DNA from: Chloroflexota bacterium
Lineage (GTDB): Bacteria > Chloroflexota > UBA6077
Reading direction: 5' to 3'
Assembly (NCBI GenBank): GCA_021806765.1
Contig: JAJZQR010000014.1
Location: forward strand, 1-36,273
DNA: 36,273 nt
Part shown: positions 16,409 through 23,446 of the stretch, piece by piece
How the letters are laid out: every line of letters starts with the position of its first letter
Position numbering within the stretch: position 1 is the first letter of the stretch
Made by a program: the position numbers and the translations under genes
The notes under the pieces: generated by a model
Told to the model about the DNA's origin: nothing
The model's database searches: none
What the model saw: only the letters and a program-made list of their open reading frames with translations

Positions 16409-16849
16409 ATGCCACCGAAAGATCCGCTGGCTAGTTACACCTTCTGTCTGGAGATCCAGGGACTCACTGAGGCCACGTTCCGAGAGGGCGCAGGCTTCGA
16501 TTCGGAAACAGAGGTTATTGAGTCGCGAGAGGTCGGGAAAGGCGGCGTGACCTACATCAAGAAGGTGCCGGGCGCGCTCAAGTGGTCAAACATCGTCTTG
16601 CGCCGTGGCATCACCGACTCGCTTGATCTCTGGAACTGGCGAAAGAAAGTCGTCAGTGGCGACATACAGGGCGCTCGGATGGATGGCTCGATCGTCATCT
16701 ATAACCCCAAGCTCCAGGAGGTAGCCCGCTACAACTTCGTTCGTGGCTGGCCCGCCAAGTGGAAGGGCGGCGATATGAACGCCACCGCCAACGAGGTGGT
16801 GCTCGAAGAGCTGGAGATCGCCCACGAGGGCCTGGACAGGGTGAAATGA
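16409..16849 (+). CDS. Inner tube protein 1 (T4 gp19-like)
   Basis: A 146-aa protein of the usual tube length. It has the typical ordered motifs: YTFCLEIQGLTEATFREGAG near the N-terminus, ESREVGKGGVTYIKKVPG, WSNIVLRRGITDSLDLWNW, ARYNFVRGWPAKWKGG and NEVVLEELEIAHEGLDRV. Such proteins form hexameric rings that stack into the injected tube. It follows the sheath by 30 bases and its stop overlaps the next ATG. A second paralogue at 19668 probably forms a baseplate-proximal tube layer. Confidence 0.96.
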   Translation: MPPKDPLASYTFCLEIQGLTEATFREGAGFDSETEVIESREVGKGGVTYIKKVPGALKWSNIVLRRGITDSLDLWNWRKKVVSGDIQGARMDGSIVIYNPKLQEVARYNFVRGWPAKWKGGDMNATANEVVLEELEIAHEGLDRVK

Positions 16850-17226
16850 GTCCACGTGCTGAGAGTCTGCAGACAGAGTTCGAGTTCACGCTGCCGAAGG
16901 GGTACGTGGACTCGGAGGGCAACCTCCATCGCAAGGGAACCATGCGTCTGGCTACGGCTATCGACGAGATTGCGCCGCTGCGCGATCCGCGAGTGCGCCA
17001 GAATCAGGCGTACCTCACGATCATTCTGCTGGCGCGCGTGATCACCAAACTCGGCACGACGTCCGACGTAAACCCGGGCGTCATCGAATGCCTCTTCTCG
17101 TCCGATCTGGCGTATTTGCAGGCGCTCTATCGCCGGATCAACGAGAACGCGAGCACCGCCATCACAGCTGCGTGCCCGGAATGCAGCCACGAGTTCGAGG
17201 TGGAGACCCTGGGCGTGGGGGAATAG
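16846..17226 (+). CDS. Tail assembly chaperone-like protein
   Basis: A 126-aa protein starting at an ATGA overlap with tube 1. It begins with LQTEFEFTLPKGYVDSEGNL and RKGTMRLATAIDEIAPLRDP, then helices (YLTIILLARVITKLG, VIECLFSSDLAYLQALYRRI). It ends with a CPECSHEFEVETLGVGE tail containing CxxC. This resembles phage tail assembly proteins found after the tube gene. Its terminal codons read GTG GGG GAA TAG. The next frame, in the -1 register, continues without an obvious start, which recalls the G/GT frameshift of phage chaperones. Function is inferred from position and pattern. Confidence 0.75.
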   Translation: MSPRAESLQTEFEFTLPKGYVDSEGNLHRKGTMRLATAIDEIAPLRDPRVRQNQAYLTIILLARVITKLGTTSDVNPGVIECLFSSDLAYLQALYRRINENASTAITAACPECSHEFEVETLGVGE

Positions 17227-17378
17227 TCGGCTACCCGCTTGAGCGCCTTTACGAGGAGGTAGCCTACATCGCCTACCACTTTCACTGGCCGATGGAGGAC
17301 ATCCTGGCCCTGGAGCACCAGGACCGCCAGCGCTGGGTTGACGAGATCGCCAAGATCAACCGCCAACTCAGCAGCTAG
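17181..17378 (+). CDS. DUF6760-like small protein, start uncertain (possible -1 frameshift product)
   Basis: The conserved part is GYPLERLYEEVAYIAYHFHW followed by PMEDILALEHQDRQRWVDEI and a short tail, about 50 aa. It matches the small protein seen after the chaperone in many eCIS clusters. The only ATG in frame (17181) lies inside the preceding gene, has no ribosome site, and would add a basic, glycine-rich arm (QPRVRGGDPGRGG) that does not look native. Expression may instead occur by -1 slippage on the GGGGG run at about 17216-17221, fusing it to the chaperone. The total length of 65 aa given here assumes the ATG. Confidence 0.6.
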   Translation: MQPRVRGGDPGRGGIVGYPLERLYEEVAYIAYHFHWPMEDILALEHQDRQRWVDEIAKINRQLSS

Positions 17379-17399
17379 AATCCCTTCCGGCCGGTGTAG

Positions 17400-17431
17400 C
17401 CGGAGTAGCACTGGCAGAAGCGCTACTCCGG
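17400..17431. other. Perfect 10-bp stem-loop inside the operon
   Basis: CCGGAGTAGC (17400-17409) and GCTACTCCGG (17422-17431) enclose a 12-base loop in the 129-base gap after the DUF6760-like frame. No T-run follows, so it is not a clear terminator. It could be an RNA processing or stability element that adjusts structural-gene ratios. Confidence 0.5.
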
Positions 17432-17507
17432 CAACACCGTCGCGTTCCAGCGCAACGAGCCGTGCTGCGCACGCGCCTGACTGTGACAGTAACCGAGGAG
17501 GAATGCC

Positions 17508-18212
17508 ATGGCGCGCGATACCATCGTCATCCGTAAGCCGGCAAGAGAGGCCAAACTGAGACTCGGCAGCCGCAACGAGGTGACCGTGGACCTGAGCCTG
17601 GCACGGCCCTGGTTCGACGCCCCGAGCTACGGCACGCGCATCCGCACGATCACGGGACAAAGCCGGCGGGGTGCCGACTTCCAGCCCAGTGGCGAGCGAT
17701 CGCTCACATCCCTCACGGAGGGTAAGGCCGCCGTCTTCGATACGCACAAGGACTGTTACGCACGCACCGACAGCATCGGCGCCGGCCTCGGCTGCTACGT
17801 GGTGGTCACCTCCGGCGACCTCAAGCTGACCTACGCCAATCTGAAGCGCGGGAGCGCCCGATCGGGCGCGGTCAGGGTTGGCGACCGCATCGGCCTGGCC
17901 GGCAATACCGGCCACTGCCTGGAGGAAGACGGAAAGCACTTTGTCCATTTTGAGGTCAACGACGGCGCGACGCCGCGCGAGCCCGGCGCCTTCGCCCAAC
18001 CGCTGGAGCTGCTGCTTCAGATAGAAGGCAGGCCCGTGGGCAAACCGGTGGAGGTTCCGGAGGGCGTCCTTCAGATCGCCGGATTCACCATCGGCGAGTG
18101 GTCCATCTCCCCCCGCGACTTCCAGCCGCGCACCTTCGAACTGGAGGTGCTGCTCAAGCAGGGGGTGCGCGTGCGTGCGTCGGCCAAACAGCGGGTCAAC
18201 GTGATCCGCTGA
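17508..18212 (+). CDS. Degenerate M23 peptidase-fold protein
   Basis: A 234-aa cytoplasmic-type protein; the start has GAGGAGG upstream. Residues about 45-150 follow the LytM/M23 fold: RRGADFQPSG corresponds to HxGxD, TYANL to YxHL, VGDRIGLAGNTG to the glycine-rich turn, and HFVHFEV to HLHFEV. Compared with active enzymes, the first zinc His is Arg53, the YxHL His is Asn111, and the first His of HxH is Phe145. Only Asp57 and His147 remain. It should therefore be catalytically dead. A C-terminal beta extension follows (residues 160-234). Its place between chaperone and DUF4157 genes suggests a structural or scaffolding role in the particle; this is inference. Confidence 0.75.
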   Translation: MARDTIVIRKPAREAKLRLGSRNEVTVDLSLARPWFDAPSYGTRIRTITGQSRRGADFQPSGERSLTSLTEGKAAVFDTHKDCYARTDSIGAGLGCYVVVTSGDLKLTYANLKRGSARSGAVRVGDRIGLAGNTGHCLEEDGKHFVHFEVNDGATPREPGAFAQPLELLLQIEGRPVGKPVEVPEGVLQIAGFTIGEWSISPRDFQPRTFELEVLLKQGVRVRASAKQRVNVIR

Positions 18213-18247
18213 TAACAGCAGGTTGCTCCGCGAGCGAGGTTCCTTGT

Positions 18248-19207
18248 ATGCCAAACACAAGAGCCACCACAGGTAGCGTGATAGGGGCCGCCGGCAGGGA
18301 AGCCCTGTCATTGGCACGCTCGCTATCCTTGGCGGCAGATGTGAGCCTGCGTCGGCAGCCGCCGCTGCTCGAGCGAACCGGTCGTGCGACCGCCCCCCCG
18401 AGTCTCTCCCGCGGGGCGGATTTGACGCCGGTATCGGCGCAAGCGCTCGGCTCAGCAGACGGCGAGGGCACTCCGCTCACACGCGCGCAGCGAGAAGCCA
18501 TGGAGCAAGTAGTCGGTGGGCCGCTTCGGAACGCACGCCTGCACACAGGCCCGGGGGCCGCGCACACGGCCGCGGTCCTCGAGGCCGACGCCTTCACCGT
18601 GGGCAACGACATCTTCTTCGCCGAAGGAAAGTACGACCCTTCCAGCGTGCGGGGGCAGGCCCTCCTGGCACATGAGCTAACCCACGTGCGCCAGCAGACC
18701 GTGGGCGAAATCCGCGGCTACGAGAGCGAGGGGTCGGGCGAGGCGGAGGCCGAAGCCTCGGAGCGAGTCGTGCTGGCCGGCCGTCTCTCCATGGGGGAGC
18801 TGTCGGTCGGTCGCTATGTGCGCAACTACGGCACCGTCGATGGCCGGCCGCTCTCGGCCGCGGACTCGTCGCGTCTCGACGCCATCTCTATCAAGGCACT
18901 CGCCGTCTGCCGCGACGTCCTCGGCTCCGAACTGGGCAGCCTGGTCAACGAGAGGATCGACCGGCTGCAGCTGAACGTGAGCCTCGACCTCACCGGTATG
19001 ACCGACGACCATGCCGCTCAGGAATGGGGCCAGGCCGTGGCCGAGCAGGTCCGGGCAGAAGTGATCAGCCAGACCGTCCCTCCGCCACCGCGAGCGGTCA
19101 TCGCCCGCAGCAAGAACGACGACCTGCAGCCTGTGGCGGACGAAGAGACCATATGCCGGACGGCTCGTTCGACACCGATCGGGCGCAGGCGTTCGTCGAC
19201 GAGATGA
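18248..19207 (+). CDS. DUF4157 (eCIS core domain) protein with HELTH motif
   Basis: A 319-aa protein starting at ATG 18248. Residues about 78-150 form the DUF4157 domain, a marker of eCIS loci: LTRAQREAMEQVVGGPLRNA, LHTGPGAAHTA, EADAFTVGNDIFFAEGKY and LLAHELTHVRQQ. HELTH (142-146) is a zincin HExxH motif. DUF4157 proteins are thought to be cargo, assembly factors or metalloproteases. The mid region (EAEAEASERV, VRNYGTVDGRPLSAADSSRL) is unknown. The final 18 residues (from ICRTARSTPIGRR) are Arg/Ser-rich and look like out-of-frame GC-rich DNA. They overlap the next small frame, so the true C-terminus may be the 19153 frame joined by a frameshift. Confidence 0.88.
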   Translation: MPNTRATTGSVIGAAGREALSLARSLSLAADVSLRRQPPLLERTGRATAPPSLSRGADLTPVSAQALGSADGEGTPLTRAQREAMEQVVGGPLRNARLHTGPGAAHTAAVLEADAFTVGNDIFFAEGKYDPSSVRGQALLAHELTHVRQQTVGEIRGYESEGSGEAEAEASERVVLAGRLSMGELSVGRYVRNYGTVDGRPLSAADSSRLDAISIKALAVCRDVLGSELGSLVNERIDRLQLNVSLDLTGMTDDHAAQEWGQAVAEQVRAEVISQTVPPPPRAVIARSKNDDLQPVADEETICRTARSTPIGRRRSSTR

Positions 19208-19308
19208 TGGGCAGGGCGAGACAGGAGTCCATCAGGCTGCGCACCATCCCGGTCACGCGTGACGCCCCGGCCGAGACGTCCGATGGCGTGCCGCTGGAGG
19301 CGCCATGA
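19153..19308 (+). CDS. Small protein or displaced C-terminus of the DUF4157 protein
   Basis: A 51-aa frame starting at ATG 19153 (MPDGSFDTDRAQAFVDEMMG), with GAAGAGA just upstream. It overlaps the end of the DUF4157 gene by 55 bases. Its composition (acidic helix QAFVDEMMGRARQESIRL, then IPVTRDAPAETSDG) looks coding. Its stop overlaps the next ATG as ATGA. Either it is an independent, translationally coupled gene, or it is the real end of the DUF4157 protein after an indel. I do not recognise a family. Confidence 0.5.
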   Translation: MPDGSFDTDRAQAFVDEMMGRARQESIRLRTIPVTRDAPAETSDGVPLEAP

Positions 19309-19619
19309 CAGTTCGCATCGACGAGCTGATATGTAACGTGACGGTGACGCTGGGCGCGCCGGCACTGCCGCTGACGGAGTTTCCGCCGGCCGAGGCGCCC
19401 CTCGACGAGACGCCGTCCAGGCCGCCGCTGGAGCAGGCGCTGTTGGGCACGTCCCCGCTGGCGGAAGCGGGAAACGTGATGGGCGGCATGGCTGGCCGCC
19501 AGAACGTCGCGCCCGCCACCGGCGGGCTGTTGCCGCCGAACGTCGACGCCAATGAACTGGCCAATCGCGTGTACCGTCTCATGCGCGACGAACTGGCGAT
19601 AGCCCGCGAGAGAGAGTGA
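19305..19619 (+). CDS. Small eCIS protein with the 'LANRVYRLMRDELAIARERE' tail
   Basis: A 104-aa protein in ATGA overlap with the preceding frame. It begins with beta-like residues (TVRIDELICNVTVTLGAPAL), then a proline-rich and Gly/Ala middle. It ends in an amphipathic helix, NANELANR-type (residues about 79-104: ANELANRVYRLMRDELAIAR, then ERE). The same kind of helix ends the 1091-aa protein downstream (DALSRQIYAIIKQRLAVERE). A shared terminal helix suggests a common docking role, perhaps for loading or assembly in the tube or baseplate. No family name is assigned. Confidence 0.65.
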   Translation: MTVRIDELICNVTVTLGAPALPLTEFPPAEAPLDETPSRPPLEQALLGTSPLAEAGNVMGGMAGRQNVAPATGGLLPPNVDANELANRVYRLMRDELAIARERE

Positions 19620-19667
19620 ACGCGACAGATGGCCCGGCGGCACGTCATGTCGGGAGGTTGAGATAGT

Positions 19668-20117
19668 ATGCCAAACGGTTCGGGAAAGACAGACCCATTC
19701 GTGACGACAAGGTTCCACGTTGAGATCAAGGGTGTCACCGAGGGCCTCTTCACCGAATGCTCCGGCCTGTCCGTGGAGACCGAGGTGATGGAGTACGCGG
19801 AGGGGGGGCTCAACGACCACGTCCATAAGCTGCCGGTCCGGACCCGCTTCTCCAACATCATCCTGCGGCGCGGGTGGGTCGAGTCGGACGAGCTGTGGAA
19901 GTGGTACAAGAACATTGTCGCCGGCACGATAGAATTCCGGCCGGTATCCGTAATCATGTACAAGTACAAGGGCGAGAACGCCGGCCAGGAAGTGGCCCGC
20001 TGGAACCTCCAGGACGCCTATCCGGTGAAGTGGTCGGGCCCCAATTTCTCCTCTACCAGTAATGAGATAGCGGTGGAGACGCTGGAGCTGGCCCATGCGG
20101 GCTGGCAGCGCCAATAG
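19668..20117 (+). CDS. Inner tube protein 2 (T4 gp19-like, Pvc5-like)
   Basis: A 149-aa paralogue of tube 1, preceded by GGGAGG. Motifs are TTRFHVEIKGVTEGLFTECS, LSVETEVMEYAEGGLNDHVH, LPVRTRFSNIILRRGW, WNLQDAYPVKWSGPNF and NEIAVETLELAHAGW. Contractile particles commonly encode a second tube-type protein that joins the main tube to the spike hub. Its position before the LysM and VgrG-like genes fits that role. It is distinct enough in sequence from tube 1 not to be a recent duplicate. Confidence 0.94.
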   Translation: MPNGSGKTDPFVTTRFHVEIKGVTEGLFTECSGLSVETEVMEYAEGGLNDHVHKLPVRTRFSNIILRRGWVESDELWKWYKNIVAGTIEFRPVSVIMYKYKGENAGQEVARWNLQDAYPVKWSGPNFSSTSNEIAVETLELAHAGWQRQ

Positions 20118-20152
20118 GAACAGTGAGGAAGACCCCCTCGGGGGAGTGAGCG

Positions 20153-23100
20153 ATGGAGATCGGTCAGGGCAAGAATAGAGGCGGTTCGCCGCTACTGCAC
20201 GAATTGCGTCGTTGGGAGCGAAGGTCGCGCCGCGCCGAGCTGCCCAGCCGGGCTCGCCTGGCGATGTGGCAGCAGGCAGTGGCGATCGCCCAGAGCGACG
20301 GGGATCCGGAAGCTCCCAAGCTAGCGGCCTCGCTGCGCACAATCCTGCGGATGGGGGTAGATTCGCGCCTTGCCGGGCTGGAGCAACTGGTGGACGCCCG
20401 GCGGCCGCTGAGCTCGATAGTCTTGGCGCCGCGCGAGGCAGCCGCGATGCGGGCGGACCTGGACGTGGCAGCGGGATTAGGGGGTCGCGTCAGGAGACAT
20501 CGCGCCGAACTTGCCACACTGTTGAAGGCTCAGATAGCCGCACACTTGCTGTGGTTGGAGAACCAGGCAAATGCAGCAAGCCCCGAATGGGCTGCTACGC
20601 TCCTGCCGCGGGCTACCAACCTCTGGGGAGACCTTCTGGAGGCCGAAGCCCAGGGAACGCTCGAAATGGCCGTGCTCCGCCAGCGATTGGGCAGCCTGCA
20701 GCACGCGCTCGAGACCCTGAAGCGCATGACATCCAGCACTCGAGAGGATCTCGCCGATCTTGCGCCCGATGTGTTTATTCTGGCCTCTCAATCAGAGAGT
20801 CTGGGCAATGCTGTACTGAAAGCCTGGACTGAGCGGCTGGCAATGCAGTTCGCCGATCGTCCTGGCTGGGAAGAGTTCGTGGCGGAGCTGAGATCGCTGG
20901 CGCAGGGTGAGGCCGGAATGACAAATGAAGCCTCGATCCCAGCGCCGATCGGTGACAGGGCAGGTCATACTCTCCTGCCGGCCGCCCTCGCTGGGGTCCT
21001 CTCCTTCGTCCGAGACCAAGACGAACGTACGGCCGCCTTCCTGGCCGAGCTGGCAAGTGCCCGCCGCACCGAGGGTGGCCACCCGACACTGGATATGCCC
21101 TTCGTAACCAAAACCGAGATCCAGCTCGACTGGGTGGAGGGGCAGCCCAACCCCTGGAGCAGCGCCGAGGTGCTGGACCAGGCCAGGACGGCGGCCAACA
21201 CGTTGCTGGCGGAAGGCGTGAGGGTTCAGTTCGTGCCCGGCCGTCCCCTCCCACGAGAGGAGTACGACGAACGCCTGGCCAGGCGGGCAGTGGAGTTCAG
21301 CCTGCCAGGCCCTGCGGGTCGGCTGACGCTGGAGCGGCTGGAGACACTCGAGAAGGCGACGCTCGTCGTGCAGAGCCCCGGCCGTCTGGAAGTAGTACTG
21401 CCGCCCGCCAGAACGGTGATGTCCGGTCAGGTGCGGGCCGGGACGTTTGCCCGCGAGATCGTCCGCGCCGTGGCCGGTCTGGCTCCAGCCGCCAACATCC
21501 CGGGCGCCTCCGCTCCGCCAATCAACGTCCCTGGCGGTTCCGGTCCGGCCGCCAGAGCCTCAGATGGTTCCGCTCCGCCCGTCGAGCTGCGCCTGGACTG
21601 GGTGGAGGGCCAGGATCCCTGGCACCAGCCAGACGTTCTGGCTCGGGCGGAGGCGGCGGCCACTCAAATGGCAGGTCAGGGCGTGCAGCTGGTGTTCATA
21701 CGAGGACATGGGGTACCCCTCTCCCGCTACGTGGCCGGCCAAGAGCACGTCGCGGCCGATTTCGTCGTGTCGGGTTCGCGCGGGCCGGTGTCGCTGGCTG
21801 GGCTGGAGATACTCGAGCGGGCCCAGCCCATCGAGCAGCGGCCGGGCCTGCTGCACGTCATCCTCGCGCCGAACAGTGGCAAAGAGATGAGGACCGGCGG
21901 ACCCTCTGCAGAGAACATCCAGGGCAAACCAGCGGGGGAGGTCGAGCCGTATTGGGCGCCGCGGGAGCGCCATCTGCTTGCGTCCGCCGCGACCCAAGGG
22001 ATGGGCGAGCCGCAGACAGCGCGTCTCGAACCGGGTCGGTCGGCCGCCCCGAACGTGCGGCCAGCGCTTGGCCGCAGTGAAAGCGGTAAGTACAGTCATG
22101 CTGAGCGAAGTGAAGCAGCTCCCCACACCCGGAGATCCTTTGCTATCGCTCAGGATGACACCTACCGTCAGCGCTTTGGCGGAGTTCTGTCGGGATCAAT
22201 GTCGCCGGCCGGAGCACTGTCCCGGCATCGGGATCTCTATGTCGGCTCGATGCCGATGGGTATGAGTACCCGCCTCGATAACTATCTGGACGGCCCGCGC
22301 CCGCTGAAGGGAGCCACGACGCTCGACGCCGTTGGGGCAGCAAGCAGATCGGCCATCGCGGCCAACGTCACCGGGCCCTTCGGCCCTCCGGACAAAGAAG
22401 CCGGGGGTAAGGGTGTCGCCGCATCGGCCGCGGTGCCGCAAGACGTGCGTCTCGAACTGGACTGGATAGCCGGCCAAGACCCATGGCAGCGGCCATTGGC
22501 GCTGGCAGCGGCCCGACAAGCGGCTGGCGATCTGGAGGGCAGGGGTGTGCATCTAGAGTTCATACGCGGCCGCGGGCTGCCGCCCGAGCGCTACGTGGCG
22601 GATGAGGCCCTCTCCGCCGGCGCCCTTGGTCTGATCGGATCGGCCGGGCCGATCAGCCTGGCGAATCTGACCCTGCTCGACAGGGCGATGCTCCTGGCTC
22701 AGCGCCCGGGGCTATTGCACGTCATACTCGCGCCGGCATCAAGACCCGGGGTCGGATCGAGGCTGCCCGGCCGGATCGGCATGGCCAGCGGACTCACCGG
22801 GGCCATCCCGACCTCGCGCCTATTAAAGCCGCGGGCGGAGACAGGGTCAGTCGGCGACCTCTCAGACCTGCGTTCGGCACCCACGGCCGCGGCTGAGAGC
22901 CACACAGGCCCGAGCCTGGAGTTGCCGCACCGCCCGTCGCGGGGAACCGCGGCCAACGCTGCATCGTCGTGGCAATCCTGGCAGGGGGGAATCCCCGAAG
23001 TGGCGCGATGGGCCACGGCGGGCGGCCTACCCGGGCTGATGCCCATCGATCGACCGTGGGGGGCAGGACCATCGGCGGAGATGTCCAGCATGCTGTCCCA

Positions 23101-23428
23101 GACCTTCACGTCGGGAACCGCGACGCCCGGGCCCGGCACCCAGCCGCCGACGGGTCAGGACTGGGTACTCCCGCTGGCCAGGCAGACCGGGCTAGAGCGG
23201 CTGGCCGCGGCCGAGTCGAACAGGCCTTCCGCGTCCGCTGCACCGGCGTCGCCGGCACAACCCTCTGTCGCGACTTCCACGACGAGCGGGGTTCTGGACG
23301 GCCACGGTGGCGAGCGAGCGCCCAGGATGGATGTGGATGCCCTATCGCGCCAGATCTACGCGATCATCAAGCAACGACTGGCAGTCGAGCGCGAGCGCAG
23401 CGGTGCCCGCGTTAGCCGGCTCTGGTAG
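20153..23428 (+). CDS. Large eCIS protein with three copies of an undescribed ~95-aa module
   Basis: A 1091-aa protein; GGGGAG lies six bases before the ATG. Residues 1-310 are helical and Leu/Ala-rich (for example LAMWQQAVAIAQ, ADLAPDVFILASQSESLGNA). Three copies of one module follow, at about 321-421, 477-577 and 764-863. Each has (L)DW(V/I)xGQxPW, an Ala-rich helix, G(V)xLxFIxGxxLP, then GPxSLAxLExLxxA and QRPGLLHVILAP. Linkers are disordered, and the second holds a dispersed palindromic repeat read in frame (about residues 648-669). The end is a helix like that of the 104-aa protein. It lacks a long hydrophobic tape-measure helix. It could be a tape measure substitute, a scaffold or cargo; none is shown. 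Confidence 0.75.
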   Translation: MEIGQGKNRGGSPLLHELRRWERRSRRAELPSRARLAMWQQAVAIAQSDGDPEAPKLAASLRTILRMGVDSRLAGLEQLVDARRPLSSIVLAPREAAAMRADLDVAAGLGGRVRRHRAELATLLKAQIAAHLLWLENQANAASPEWAATLLPRATNLWGDLLEAEAQGTLEMAVLRQRLGSLQHALETLKRMTSSTREDLADLAPDVFILASQSESLGNAVLKAWTERLAMQFADRPGWEEFVAELRSLAQGEAGMTNEASIPAPIGDRAGHTLLPAALAGVLSFVRDQDERTAAFLAELASARRTEGGHPTLDMPFVTKTEIQLDWVEGQPNPWSSAEVLDQARTAANTLLAEGVRVQFVPGRPLPREEYDERLARRAVEFSLPGPAGRLTLERLETLEKATLVVQSPGRLEVVLPPARTVMSGQVRAGTFAREIVRAVAGLAPAANIPGASAPPINVPGGSGPAARASDGSAPPVELRLDWVEGQDPWHQPDVLARAEAAATQMAGQGVQLVFIRGHGVPLSRYVAGQEHVAADFVVSGSRGPVSLAGLEILERAQPIEQRPGLLHVILAPNSGKEMRTGGPSAENIQGKPAGEVEPYWAPRERHLLASAATQGMGEPQTARLEPGRSAAPNVRPALGRSESGKYSHAERSEAAPHTRRSFAIAQDDTYRQRFGGVLSGSMSPAGALSRHRDLYVGSMPMGMSTRLDNYLDGPRPLKGATTLDAVGAASRSAIAANVTGPFGPPDKEAGGKGVAASAAVPQDVRLELDWIAGQDPWQRPLALAAARQAAGDLEGRGVHLEFIRGRGLPPERYVADEALSAGALGLIGSAGPISLANLTLLDRAMLLAQRPGLLHVILAPASRPGVGSRLPGRIGMASGLTGAIPTSRLLKPRAETGSVGDLSDLRSAPTAAAESHTGPSLELPHRPSRGTAANAASSWQSWQGGIPEVARWATAGGLPGLMPIDRPWGAGPSAEMSSMLSQTFTSGTATPGPGTQPPTGQDWVLPLARQTGLERLAAAESNRPSASAAPASPAQPSVATSTTSGVLDGHGGERAPRMDVDALSRQIYAIIKQRLAVERERSGARVSRLW
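22095..22159. repeat. Dispersed palindromic repeat, copy 2, inside a coding region
   Basis: It begins GTCATGCTGAGCGAAGTGAA and ends CGCTCAGGATGAC, matching copies at 3292 and 34321 in layout. Here it lies in frame within the 1091-aa gene, where it encodes SHAERSEAAP and RRSFAIAQDD. That peptide is the usual translation product of this repeat family. Confidence 0.8.
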
Positions 23429-23446
23429 CTTAGGAAAGCGAGGCAG

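Noticed and set aside
17127..18317. 396-aa minus-strand frame opposite the chaperone and M23-like genes
   Set aside because: It opposes genes with clear family motifs and ribosome sites and shows no domain of its own.
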